Shown: piece after piece, positions 12,935 through 25,068 of the stretch
Numbering within the stretch: the first letter of the stretch is position 1
Layout: each line of letters starts with the position of its first letter
Assembly: GCA_964035545.1 (NCBI GenBank)
Contig: OZ037765.1
Span: 10,472,698 to 10,536,697, forward strand
Direction: 5' to 3'
DNA from: Bugula neritina
Lineage: Eukaryota; Bryozoa; Gymnolaemata; Cheilostomatida; Bugulidae
DNA length: 64,000 nucleotides
Translations under genes and position numbers: made by a program
Notes under the pieces: generated by a model
What the model saw: the letters and a program-made list of their open reading frames with translations, nothing else
What the model was told of the DNA's origin: nothing
Database searches by the model: none

Positions 12935-15900
12935 TTAAATATAAGGTCCCCACACTTCTACACCAGCAATAATTTGAGGTCTACATAGCCTGTGACGTGA
13001 TGGAAAGACTACGGGTGAAGCACTAAGCTGATGATCTGACAGTCTTCTCACCAGCATTTGGACAATATCTGGGTGGGTGGAGCTAAGGTCATGTGACTCT
13101 GTTGGGTCATTTCTAATATTAAACAGGCGAACAGATGCCCTTCCGTTTTTCCATTTTCGAAAATTAGCATCTAATAATAAAAAAAGAATTAATACAAATT
13201 TGACTAGTGGAGACTATAATATACTTAAATCAAGGAAAATTTCACCAATAACCATTAAAAAACTACTGCATTGCGAACTTACATGCGTGTAAATGAGTTT
13301 TAGGGTTTGGGATAAGGCCATCAAAATCTATTTTGCCAGTTATCAATTTCCAATCTCTATAGCGTATAGCTGCTAGCTGCTTAGTGTTAAATCCCAGAGC
13401 ATCACTAACACGTACACCAAGACCTTTTACTATCTTCTTAGTTGCACGTTTCAACTCTCTGCTTGCAACATCCAAAGGATCAATGTTGAATATTATTTCC
13501 TAAAACATGGAGACAAATTATGTTATCAGGCAATGCTTGCACAGCAACTATTTGATTTAAATAATTTATTTTAAAATTGAAATAATAAAAGTGAAGCTTT
13601 TTTTAGTTGGTACTTGGTATGGTTTGAAAATAAATAAATATTTGCATAATATGTGTAAGTGACAACTTACAGAACGAGGACTGGGGGTGCCTTTCACAAT
13701 GGTGGGCCATTGGTTGAATCCGTCAAGATTGGTGACTCGTCCACCGGCCATATAAACAAATGTGGGCTTCCAGTCTGTGATGTGTATCAAGGCATCAGAT
13801 ACTCCTCTTCGTTTGATCAGTGGACTCGACACAAATCCAACACCCCTGACACCTGGTTGAGTTCAAGTTACAGTTTTTAGTTTTTGAAGCTTCTTTGTAC
13901 AATTTGGCAGACATTTTTGTATTTTTTACATTTTTATAAATTTGGAATTATAGAGATTATAAGATGATAGAATTTTAAAAACAACTGCATTATTACGCTA
14001 TAAATACCAGCTTCATAATAAGTTCCTTTGTTTCCTCTCAGAGGATAATTACTGGCTCCTCCCCGAAGTGCTTGTCCACCATTGTCCGTGGAGAAGACGA
14101 TTACCGTTTTCTTCATCATGTTTGAAGCAGTTAATTTCCTGACTAAAGATCCAATTGCGCTATCCATGGCTAAAATTAGATACAAAAATTTGCTATGTGA
14201 TGTTAATTGTAATGATTTTAAAAAGTCTATCACTTTTTATTATCAATATTTTTATTATCTTTTTTAAATATGTCTAGGCTTATTTGCTACCAGTCAGCAG
14301 CTATGTACTTGCATATGTGGCAATGTTAATTCAAACATAGAACTAATCTGAGATTCTGGAGTGAGGATTAGGGTCACATAACTCTATAAATAATTATTTG
14401 ATTCGCTTGTCAAAGATGAAATTGAAGATTACCTGTGACCATGGCTGCATAAGTGCGCCTTCCCCTATCTTCAATATGATTGTACATGTCAATAAATCTC
14501 TGTGGTGCCTGCAAAAAGAAAAATTAGAAACCTCATCCATGCAGGCTCCTTGTCACACTAAATATGTTCCTGATTTATATACTTACATATTACCATAAGG
14601 TCTGAGTGCTAAAAATATAATTATTCATTTGAGCTTATTTTTAGTACAGTTTTACTGTTTGAAAATTATTATTGATGTACGGCTCGTGCCTCTTTTGTTC
14701 TATAATCCTAACATCATTTTTCATTCTCTAATCCTGAACATAAATTTTAAAAAATGGATATCCGATTTTCAATCTATGATTATAGCGATAGTCTATTGTA
14801 CTTTTTCAAATAAAGCAATATATAAGAAAAATGATACAGTTTGCATATAATATGCTTAAAGTTGTTAAATGTGCTACAACAGCAGCAATAAGTTTGCCCA
14901 ATTGTTTTCAACAACATAAATAATCTTAATTTTTTATTTTTGTTCCAGCTATCAGACAGAGCAAGGCTCTATGTAGAAGAATTGGTATGTGTTATTGGTT
15001 TTCTTGGTAAGTTACCTATCTTTCATCCTCAAGATATACAATGCACACAAGAGCATATTACTCAAAGGCCTGCATATTGCAACACTAGAAAACAAACTCG
15101 GCTCTGTCGGCTGGTTATCAACTCAAAGTTAATCCTATGTCATAAATCTTAAGTAGCAGAATGCAATTGGAAATTTTACAAATATTTGTTTAATGAAAAT
15201 TCTGTTGATTTTTTAATTAAAAAATGTTACAAATGCTATTTTAAGCAAATTTAAGCTGCTAATTTCATAGCTAAAGTTAAACATTTGAATAATTAAACAG
15301 CTGGTGGTGTTTTTGTCTTAACTGGAGTCTCTTGCAAGGTGGCAGATGACTTGATTGTCAGAATTACTAGACCTTGTTAACCTGCACTAATAAACTCCTG
15401 ATATCCACAACTAGGAATATAATAAATTTATTTGTAATGTTATGTAAATTATTCGATTTTGCTGTCTGGAACAATTGAAACATATCAGCTTTAGCATTAT
15501 ACAAATTTATTTTTCAGTTCTAGTTATATAATATTGATGTAGCTGTTGGAGTATTGTACTGATACCTGATTAGGTTGGTGGGGAGCTTGAAAAGATAGGA
15601 ACATAAACATTGGTAACCCATTTTGGCTGTGTTCATCAATAACTTCATGGGCTCTTCTTTCGTAGTAAAAAGTGGAGTACTTTCCAGAGGCTCCTGGGTT
15701 TGGAGTTGTGTCATTGTAGAAATCTAGAACTTTCTTTCCTTTGAACCCTCTAGGATTAAATCATTGCAACATCAAGCACATAGCTAGCATTGATACCAAA
15801 TGACTAATACGTATTTAAAAAAATAATCGGTTGCTGTCTGTGCATTTACTAATTAAAACAGCTTATAAAATAAATAGTTTGGTGGAGTTTTGTGACAGAT

Positions 15901-18862
15901 TTAAATTAGATATATCTGGAAATAATGTAATTATGCAAATCCATATCATTTTTTTGCAAAAGTAAAGCTTAAGAATGTCAGGAGTGTTGGAAAGAAAATA
16001 ATCAAAAGAGAATTAAACAAACTGCCAACACTGGCTAGATCATTGCAACTTGTATCCAAAACTACTAAAAGAAATTGCTAATAGTATTACTTTTGTTAAA
16101 ACTTACACTTAAACATTTTAATACCACTAAGCCTAGGGCCACACGGTGCGTATTTTTGCATGCGCAAATTGAAATCACAAGTAGCAAAGGTGTCCACTGT
16201 ACGCGTTGAGAAAACATTCGCACTTGTCGCTCAGCATTCTCAACGCAAGTGCAAATTGTCTCTGTCGTCGTCACCTAATTGGCTGGTAGTTATTCATCGA
16301 GCCCAATTTCTTTATTTTAGTGCTACATTCCAGTAAATTGCGTTTTATTGAAAGCGAGTGCGATTTAAAAATGAAAGCTTTATTTATCAAGCATCACTGA
16401 CGCTACAGTGGACACCTTTGCTACTTGTGATTTCAATTTTCGCATGCGAAAATACGCACCGTGTGGCCCTAGGCTAATAAAGCAGAAAACAATAGCATCG
16501 AGTTGAAATTTGTATTATATAGAGGCAGAGACATACTGGTTGTAACGAAACAATAAAGGGGTGTTGAAAAGCTTATGTTGTTGTCAATGTATCCATTTAC
16601 CTATCATGGTAGTAGTGATCTGCCTGCCCATTTAGCATTCCTCTAAATGAGTGGAAACCCCTGTTTGTAGGTAAATATCTTGCAGAATGATAACCACCAT
16701 GCCATTTACCTGCAAAAGAACTGTAACTTCACAACTAAGCTATATTAACTAAGAAGGAAATGACAATGCTGAAACTTTCTGAAGCGTTAATCGTTTCACT
16801 TCACATTCATTATTTATTCTTCATAAGTTGGATTTTTACATAAAGTGCCGGAGATTGACTTAGTGATGAACTGACAGTTTATAATCCACATCAATATGGA
16901 TAATGCCTTTAAGTTCCTATAAATACCAATAAGATGACTTCTGTATCCCAACGGCCTAAGCTCTTCGGCAATGGTTGTCTCTGAAAGAGGTATGCCTCGA
17001 GGTCTGCATGGCTCCAGATTTAGGTGCTGTAGGCCAAGATGAGTCACATATTTACCTACGGCAAAGTTATGTGAACATATATCACGCATGTAATTTTATT
17101 ATTAATTGATAATATTGTGTGTATATAATCTACTTAAAGAGCACAAAATTACCAAAACATATGTTTTGGAGCAAATCAGCACAACACAGTTCTCATTTTG
17201 TGAAAAATAAAAGTTATAAACTCCTACATATTTCATAACCAGCAAGTGGCAGGTTAACGTTTAACACACAGTAGCTGTAGATTACAAAGACACGTGCTGT
17301 CTGCCAAATATAAATCAGCTTTCCGTGCAGTCTATCAACTTAGGAGGATTATCGTGATTAATAGCTATGGCATTTCAAATATGAAGAGATTTTTTAAAAC
17401 CAGTGTTATTAATGAGCAAATTTTGCTAATGAGAAAAGTCATGGCGTTAATTCATTTCCTTATGAAAAATGAAGTCTATACATCAAAACAAAGATGGGAT
17501 TAAAACTGCATTCGTAATCTAACAAATCTAACAGTGTCCATAAATAGCATGCAACAACTTCCATAGTACTCTTTGTATTGCTCAAGAATTTCAAAAACTA
17601 ACAATATTATTAAGTTTTCACTTAAAAGCGATCAAAGTTTCTTCAGTTTAAATATTCCCTGATTTTAAAAGGAAGTAGTATGTGGAAAAACATATTTGCA
17701 TTACTTCAAAGTATTTGGGTGTAAAATTGTCTTTGTGAAACAAAATCAAGATAGCCTCTACAATCAGTTAGCAATACCTCATTCTCCCCCTCTCTTTCCC
17801 CCTCCCCTCCCCCTCTCTTTCCCCCTCCCCCTCTCTTTCCCCCCTTCCCTTCTTTTTCCCCCTCCCCCTCTTTTCCCCCTTCCTCTCTCATTTTCCCCTT
17901 CCCCTCTTCTTCTCACTCTCCCTATCTTCTTTTCCGGATGCCTCCTTTCCCTCTCCATTTTATCATAAGGTAGGCAATGAGCAAGTAGATACACAAAAAT
18001 AGATAGATCTTGCACTTGCTGAAACCTGTGAAAAATTATAAGCTTAAATGCAATTGCTAAAAGACACTGTTGGCAGATAAGTACCTGTTAAAAACTGTGC
18101 TCTGGAAGGGCCACAGTTTGGTGCTGTGTAGGAGCTATTTAGTATAACACCATTAGCTGCGAGGCGGTCAATATTTGGTGTAGCTATTTCACTATTTTGG
18201 TAACCAACATCATTCCAGCCAAGATCATCGGCCATTATCATTATTATATGTGGTTTGATTACCACAGTACGAGGTGCAGCTGCTACAGGTGGGCGGGCTT
18301 GAGCTGCTACAGGTGGGCGAGCTTGAGCTGCCACAGGTGGGCGAGGCTGAGCTGCCACAGATGGGCGGGGTTGAGCTGCTACAGAAGAATGGGGTTGAGC
18401 TGCAAGGGGAGGTTGCTGCCCAGTGGATACAACCGGGCGAGACTTTGTTGGTGCAGGCAGACTGGATACAGGAACACGTTGAACAGCTGGAGAAGATTGA
18501 CGTGCTGATGACAAAAACTGACGATTTGGTGAAGTAGGTTGACTAGCTGGAGATTGCAATGATTGAGGAGAAGAATTTCTTGATGAGAAAGGTTGCTGAT
18601 TGGATGAAGAAAACTCAAAATTGTCATCAAAGTTAGAAGGAAAGTCACCAAAAGAACTTTGGCACTTGATGACTGTAACCATTGTTAACACCCATAACTA
18701 AAAGGAAACAAATCTAAAGTAATTATAAAAATCACAACAATTAAACATAAATATACTGTTTCGTCTTTAGTTTAAACAAGTAAAATTTAAGGAAGGAAAA
18801 AGGGAAAAATAGTTTAAGTGCAAGTAAAAATATTAGCTTACCTGAGCGATAATAGTGAACAT
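12935..18862 (-). CDS. ARSB: Arylsulfatase B-like sulfatase, paralogue 2 (10 coding exons, 576 aa)
   Basis: Coding exons: 18842-18862, 18085-18697, 16927-17055, 16601-16709, 15566-15749, 14433-14508, 14008-14169, 13671-13852, 13283-13499, 12935-13172. They sum to 1,731 nt and close in frame with GT-AG junctions. Active-site residues are intact: Asp164-Asp165, the formylglycine Cys202 in CGPSR with Arg206, the KWHGG motif (Lys256, His258), Asp406-Asn407 and Lys425 in PLRGNKG. A VWGPYI C-terminus follows. Before the catalytic domain lies a spacer of about 130 residues rich in Ser, Gln, Pro and Ala, ending in 8-residue repeats. Exons 3 to 8 match paralogue 1 in length and phase, so the pair arose by tandem duplication. 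It lacks the poly-Thr insert, and exon 9 is 217 nt. Substrate is inferred from the family only. Confidence 0.9.
16131..16474. mobile_element. TIR element copy 2 (in intron 4 of paralogue 2)
   Basis: Second copy of the element at 9398-9812: same GCCTAGGGCCACAC termini and TAA flanks at 16128-16130 and 16475-16477. At 344 bp it is about 70 bp shorter internally than copy 1. The ends are very similar to copy 1, so the family was active fairly recently. It lies in the intron between exons 16601-16709 and 15566-15749. Confidence 0.85.
17783..17934 (+). repeat. Homopyrimidine (CT) tract in intron 2 of paralogue 2
   Basis: About 150 bases that are almost pure C and T on the plus strand, with only a few A interruptions near the right end, built of repeated CCCCCTCTCTTT-like blocks. 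On the transcribed strand it is a purine tract. ORFs on both strands here are repeat artefacts. Confidence 0.9.
18276..18403 (-). repeat. Coding 24-bp minisatellite in paralogue 2
   Basis: About five 24-bp units inside exon 2, each encoding an eight-residue block of the type PRPPVAAQ. The copies differ by a few bases, and the fourth and fifth are more divergent. They lengthen the spacer between the signal peptide and the sulfatase domain without shifting the frame, and copy number is likely to vary. Confidence 0.85.
18842..18862 (-). CDS. ARSB: First coding exon of sulfatase paralogue 2 (start of signal peptide)
   Basis: This 21-nt exon encodes MFTIIAQ and ends CAG before GTAAGC. In phase 0 it joins the exon starting at 18697 ([12 protein letters not shown]), making a signal peptide with probable cleavage near the Cys. 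The acceptor before 18697 is a clean pyrimidine tract ending TTTTAG. The layout mirrors paralogue 1. Confidence 0.75.
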
Positions 18863-19105
18863 TATATGACAATCTTTGTTGCCCTTCTATAGCTGACAGA
18901 AATGGGAAAAGTTTTTAAGTGCTATACCAGAGAAGGCTATTGAAGCTTGAGATTAAAGAAATTGTAAGCCAATCAATAATGGCTATTTTAAAACATCCTG
19001 TAGATTGACAGTAAGCCATGACATTTATATTTATGTTAGCTTTAGCCAATGAAAGTGGGTATGACAGAATAGAGATCACCAAATAGGTATCCCAATCTCA
19101 TTTTG

Positions 19106-19218
<113 letters not shown>

Positions 19219-19644
19219 GTTATGATAATTTTCATCTTTTTAAATAAAATAATTTTTTCATGAAATATATTTAATGTGATACTTTTTCAAGTATTCTCTA
19301 AGACAAATCATAAATTTGTGTAACTTCTCTTTAGGGAATTAATAGCAGCACTTTGTGAATAAGTGATAATAAAAACCTATTTTGTCTAAAATGCAAATGT
19401 TTCTTCAGCTAAGTATACAATTTAGCATATATAAACTACAAATTAAAGTTTATATTTTTGTGTTAATTGCATATAGCAAATAAAAGTTAATACCCGTTCA
19501 ATGTCATCATTTAAATAATAGTATTTTAAAATAAAATAAAACTCAAACTGCAAAAATGAAATAAGTCAAAAGAGCAGATTAAAAATTGGTGACTATAGTT
19601 GTAGCCTACAAATTTTAAAAGGGCATATATTATCAGTGAAAAGG

Positions 19645-19834
19645 GAGCAGCCATGGTCTAGGGGTTAAAAGGTTTGCTTAGTAAACAAGAAGTCATGGTG
19701 TCACACCCTGACAAGGGTCATTGGTGATGTTAGGAAGAGCATCCAGTCATAATTGCTACTGTGCTCCACCTGAATAAGTCCTTAGCCCGATTTAACAAAA
19801 AACCCTTCCCACAAAGATGGTGATCATAAACTTG
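19645..19834 (+). mobile_element. tRNA-derived SINE, diverged copy
   Basis: The head resembles an A box (TGGTCTAGGGGTTAAAAGG) and a decayed B box. The body (GGTGATGTTAGGAAGAGCAT, then CAGTCATAATTG, CCTTAGCC, GATTTAACAAAAAA) matches the better-preserved copy at 46770-46985 in order and spacing. The 3' end is shorter. Confidence 0.7.
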
Positions 19835-20152
19835 ATTTTTGTATATTATCTGTAAATTAAAGGGAAACTTTGATCATCATCTGGATATATAATACAGCAT
19901 TTATAAAAACAGCAAGCGGATTGATGAAATTATTAGATTGGATAAAGAATAACAATAATGTTTATAATATACCGTGTATGAAATTTCTCATGAAAACCTA
20001 CTAATTGTCTTTAAAAGTGGTATGCAGATAGCAAATGTATGATGAACCAGTGTGTAAAAAATGGCACATAATATTAATCCTCAAATCAGCTTTTCTAGAG
20101 GTCAATGCAAACAGCAACGCTTGTAGATTTTTTAGTAGATGTTTGTTTTAAG

Positions 20153-20280
20153 GTAGACCACCAGCACAGAATAGAGCCACCAGTAGACCACCAGCACAGA
20201 ATAGAGCCACCAGTAGACCACCAGCACAGAATAGAGCCACCAGTAGACCACCAGCACAGAATAGAGCCACCAGTAGACTA
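20153..20280 (+). repeat. 30-bp minisatellite, about 4.3 copies
   Basis: Four near-perfect tandem units beginning GTAGACCACCAGCACAGAAT, followed by a partial unit. The unit length is a multiple of three, so it stays open in several frames on both strands. I see no gene context and treat those ORFs as artefacts. Confidence 0.9.
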
Positions 20281-22452
20281 TCAGTTTTCATAAGAGACAA
20301 GCAGGAGATTAACCCAGAGTAATTCTTCAATAGATTAGAATTACCTTCCCTTGTATAAGTCTAGTGATAACACTTACGAAAGATCGAAAGCGAGCTAGTG
20401 CAATCTAAAGATTTTAAGACAGTTTGTGATAATTAGTAATAAATTTTTTCTAACAAAATTAAGCAAACATGTAAAATAATTATTGTAAAGTTGATTGTCT
20501 TGTAAATTATCGTTTTACAATTGGTATTTACAGTAATTTATTTAATAGCAAGTTTTTATTGCAAGTTGAATAGTAGATATAAAACAAAATAATATAATTT
20601 ATCTTGTGGCTTAGTAAGTTAAATGAATTCTGAATTCGCATATGCACACTGTATGTACATTTTAATAATAAATATGACAAACAGCATCCATGGCTTCGCC
20701 TAGGATAGGAGCAGCAGTGTAGAAATTGAGATAGCCTAATTTCTTGAATTATTTTATTAAATTTTGGTTTAGGGCACCGCTTGAAATCCATAATTTTCAG
20801 CCCCAAAATGATCAGATGAAATGAGAAGTTTCAAGCTTGAAGTAGGCAATTGATTTAATTCTGAATAACAATATTTTATCAGATAAAAATCCAACAAAAA
20901 AGGATGTGAAAAGTAAATCTTTAGAAAATGTTTTTATGTTTTATTGGCACTGCACTTCTCTAAGATGTTTTGCAATTTCTTATTTAGCTAATTTTTTATG
21001 TTAATACACTTTTAACAAATCTCAAAAATATTGATTTATATGTAAGCAATCAGAACCTAACAATCCAACACACCAACTTAATACTTTCAAAGTTCATTGT
21101 TATTGAAATTTGGAATGTCATTATGAGCTAAGAAGCCATTTCTTGAGATTGTTTTGCAAGAGTTAGCTGCTTTGCTAATTTCTAGTGCTGATATTCTCAA
21201 TTTTGCTATTAAATCTGGTTTGTGTTCTACTATTTCTGCGAATACTGTTCCTATCCTAGCCACTGCATCATATTCACTCCTTCACTTTCAGTCTTAGTCT
21301 AACTCTACATGAGTGCATTAGTGCCTTTAGTCAGTTGGGTCTATCAAGATAAAACTTTGGTTATCCAAAGCATCAAGCTTGTTTAGAGGTAAGTAAATTG
21401 TCTTTCTAGCTTCTGATTTTAACAATAGACTGTAGACTGTGGCACACTCACACTCATATTGATACTCATCCGTGGCTGTTGTTGTCATCTATTTAATTGT
21501 AGGCTCATTAGTTGTTGCTATTGTTAGGTGTTGTACTTACTATTTAAAATTAATAAGACTGTTAGTTCTAGACCTGGTGATGTGATTATTGTTGTCAATC
21601 ACAGATCATTTATTTTTAATATAATTTTCAGAATGGGTCTCAATTCTAATTTTACAATTTTGTTCTAATTAAAGGTTGTCTTCTAAAGTTTAATGGTTTT
21701 ATAGCTCCATTTGTTTCTACTGATAACACAACAAACAAGCTGCTCTAGTAGTGTACAATTTAAATTTTGTTGGGCCCATGTCTTCCTGTGTTACAGATGA
21801 AAGTTTGCATTTCTTGCAAACTGGTTTCCATGCAGCACATAAAATAGGATTTCAACAAATGATCTTTGTGTACAGAATTTTATTCCTTTGAGCAAAACAA
21901 TACTAACAGAGAAGTTTAGTAGCTCTTAGCCATGAGAAACAGATAAAAATATGATAAATTACTGCCTGTGCTGATGTGAATTTTTAAAGCTGTATTAAAC
22001 CTAATCTGCATGTTTGAATGTTTGGAATGTTGTGAAGCCATTTACAGTTTTTAATTACACAGCAAACATTTTTGATTCTGTTTTATCTCTAATATTTTGT
22101 TGGTATTGGATTTGTTTTCTAGACATAACCTTTAGAAGTACAGTTAAACTCCTTTATTGCTAATCAAACTTTGTTTGGTTTTTTTATGCAAATTGTATGT
22201 CTATACAAGATGTTTTCATATATTTTAGTTCAAAGGAGATGATTCTACAAAAAGTAACAATGACCTCCTCACAGCTATTACAGTTTACAAGTTTCACCTT
22301 GTTCAGAGAATTCTGGCCTTGAATACGGTTAAATATTAAAAAGTATGTCCAGACATGCTGGTCCATCACACACATAAACACACAGTTTGGTTCTGCATCT
22401 CGATTAGCTATGCTATCATATACATGAACTCTCACTGCACTTATTTTATATA

Positions 22453-23088
22453 CAGTGCTGTGAAAAAGTTTAAGGACATTTGCAGAAATGTTTATGTATC
22501 TTGTTTAATAGGCATTCCATGTAAGTTCTTTGCCTTTTCCTGCAAGTTCTATATAACAAAATGACTCTTGGAATGTGCACTACAATTTCCACCTCATAAC
22601 TTCCTAATGTTGTGATGTTTTCCATTTATTTTCGAGCTAACTACACAAGCAGCTAAGGAAGCCCAACTCCTATATTTTTATGTTCACAAAGCTTATCGCT
22701 TTTTATAACCACAGAAGGCTAAACAGTAAAATTTGGCTTTGTGCATGGCATCATGATATATCATAAAGCATGATTTCCCTCCATAATTTGAAATTTGTCA
22801 TTTAGTGGTGAGCTTTTACTTGGTGTCCACTTGGATGCTGTGCATAGACAGAGTGAGAGCTGTAAATCTTACTTCAGAAGCAAGGTCTGTAATAGTTTTC
22901 TTGCATAAGGAAAATTATTCAATTAGGAAAATATCTGAAAATGTTGGCAAAGCAAAGACAACTGTACATTAAATTGTCAAGAAGTTTATGGAGACTGGCA
23001 GTGTAGCAAATCGACTTGGAAGCGGACGACCAAGAATAAGCACACCCAGAGAGGACAAGGCTCTCATTAAGACTTTTTCACAGCGCTG
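22453..23088 (+). mobile_element. Tc1/mariner relic in unit A
   Basis: A 636-bp element flanked by TA. The ends are CAGTGCTGTGAAAAAGT and the near-reverse-complement ACTTTTTCACAGCGCTG. Reading forward from about 22,880 it encodes the N-terminal helix-turn-helix region of a Tc1-type transposase, including RKISENVGKAKTTVH, one internal stop, VKKFMETGSVANRLGSGRPR and STPREDKALIK. The catalytic DDE part is missing, so it is an internally deleted, non-autonomous copy. Confidence 0.85.
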
Positions 23089-23198
23089 TAATTGCAGCCA
23101 AAATTAAAATGCTTCTAGGATAACCAATGCTCTTTAAGACATCTGTATGGTATACATACAAAGATCACGAGGGGCACATTGTAAAATACTGTGAGGGA

Positions 23199-24710
23199 TT
23201 ACTTAGCTGACTCTCTGGGAGATTTCTGCATGTAATAGCCAGCTGCATGATCTGCAACAACCTGTCCTATATACATTTTAAAGGAACATAATATACATGC
23301 ATGGCAGCCAGAGTTGACAATTGAATCACATGTCATGGCATCAGCAGTGCTCAAAAAGTCATCGTAGATGTTAATCATAGCCATCGCCAAAAGAGCTTTA
23401 CGTAGAAGTGCAGTGGACATTTACTAAAACCAACAAACAATAAAATAACAAATTCAAAAGAAAAACCCATTTCAACAGAATTGACAGATGCACTACAAAC
23501 ACTGCTTGTTACACCTACCCTAGGTGGTAAGTCTTTAATACCCATGAGTTTGGAAATGTTCGACTCAGATTTATTAGGTAAACCAGCGAGAACCCTGAAA
23601 GTAGCTCTAAGAATCAAAGTCTCTTTCAGGTACACATTGCCATCTTTCAGCATCATTTGTTTATCAAGATAGGGTAGCACAGCATTATATTGTCTGACCT
23701 CAAGATGGTAACATACAACTTGGAAGGGAGTCCTACCAAATATATTTGCAGAATAAGTTTAAAGCATATTATATAATTTTAAAAAAGTCTACAGACTTGT
23801 AGCACACTAATGCACGGCGCTGAGTATACAGATATAAAACAGGAGAAGCTTAATAAAATTGCAAGTAAAATTGCAAGTCTCATAGTTATAAAACATAGTT
23901 TTGATTTTTGTTGACGATTCTGAAAAAACGGAAATAAGAAATAAACAAGAAACAATTTTTGGGTGCTGCTTGTAAAAAAACAAAACTGATAGAACATATT
24001 ACAAAATAGTGAATGCTTGAAGAGTTTCTATCATTTTACTGTAGCTGACAACAGCTATTTCAGCATCTTTTTCTATGGTTAGGATAAGAGATTGCTTAGC
24101 GAACTCATTGGGTGACTTCTGCATGTAATAGCCAGCTGCATGATCGGCAACAACCTGTCCTATATACACTTTAAAGGCACATGATATACATGCATGGCAG
24201 TCAAAATTGAAAAATTGCTGCTGGGTTTGGCCATTCTTTCTAAGATACATGCATGGTCTCCATGCAAACGTTCCAAGGAATGCAGTGTAAAACACTGCAA
24301 CAAGAAAAGACGACTCCATTCTTAACCTAGAAAGTAGCTGAAAAAACATGAGCATGTTAAATTTTTTGGCCGCTTTATATTTTCTAATCTCCGTATTAGC
24401 TTTTCCTCTTCTTGTGTATGCTTTCTGATAAGTGCGGTCCCACTTTATTGCTTCCGTGCAATCTGCCACCACAGTTTTCCAATTCTTTTTATGGCAAACA
24501 CGAAATGTTGGCAAACACTAAGCGATCTACCTTGCAGTCGTTCGCAGTTGCTCGATTCTGGTACAGGACAGCCAGAAGTTTCACCTCTTTCTTTGGACAG
24601 AGTTCTAAAGCCTTATTGTATGAGTTTAGAGCCTGAACGTAACGTTTCTTTTTAAAGAACTCGTTACTTTGTTCCTTAGCCTTGATGACCTGAGAGACCT
24701 CGTTAGAGGT
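23199..24710 (-). pseudogene. TOMM70-like exon fragments, rearranged (unit A)
   Basis: Minus-strand fragments resembling TOMM70, the TPR receptor of the mitochondrial outer membrane. Exon a, 24531-24710: FFKKKRYVQALNSYNKALEL, then LCPKKEV and LYQNRATA, a classic TPR. Exon b, about 24365-24484 after a 46-bp intron: NWKTVVADCTEAIKWD and KAYTRRGKA. Exon c, 23519-23732: LDKQMMLKDGNVYLKETLIL, then LRATFRVLAGLPN, corresponding to the TOM70 AEALLLRATFYLLIGN region. Exon d, 23199-23423: LLRKALLAMAMINIYDDFLS followed by a diverged TPR (CHACILCSFKMYIGQVVAD). A second copy of that last TPR lies out of order at 23999-24190, between b and c. No N-terminal membrane anchor is seen, and a TAA directly follows the acceptor of exon d. 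Rearranged order plus the stop suggest a decaying fragment. A fast-evolving paralogue with alternative exons cannot be excluded. The TOMM70 match is from memory. Confidence 0.5.
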
Positions 24711-25068
24711 CTACAAAATAGACTGAGCTTTCATCCTAATCAAGACTAGATTAAATTGCATGCATGGAGTAAACTTCTACAACATTGATAAGCCTTTTGC
24801 TATGAACGTTTATGCTAACGTTTCTTTACTAAACATCTAGATTCCAAGTTCGGGTATAATTTTGAAAAATTACTTACCCATTCTATTGCATGCTCAAGAG
24901 ACCACACTGTTTATATACAACTATGACAGATTGCTTATATGCCATGAAGCGCTTTAGAAGTGCTTCACTTGGCAGCAATAGATTTTATAATGACTCAACT
25001 AGCAAAAGAATCATTTCAAGAGTTCGAACACAAATAAAATAATTGCGAAGTTGTCTGTTATCTGTTTT

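Noticed and set aside
17696-18015. ORFs on both strands over the CT-rich tract
   Set aside because: Low-complexity Pro/Leu/Phe or Glu/Gly/Arg translations of a simple repeat lying in an intron.
20105-20330. ORFs with repeated DHQHRIEPPV or GGLLVALFCA
   Set aside because: The 30-bp minisatellite is open in several frames on both strands, and there is no start, splice or domain context.
22184-22435. Minus-strand ORF MRVHVYD (and its copy at 29259-29528)
   Set aside because: The two copies differ at their C-terminal ends without sign of coding constraint. The first part overlaps the flank of the Tc1 relic, and no domain is visible.
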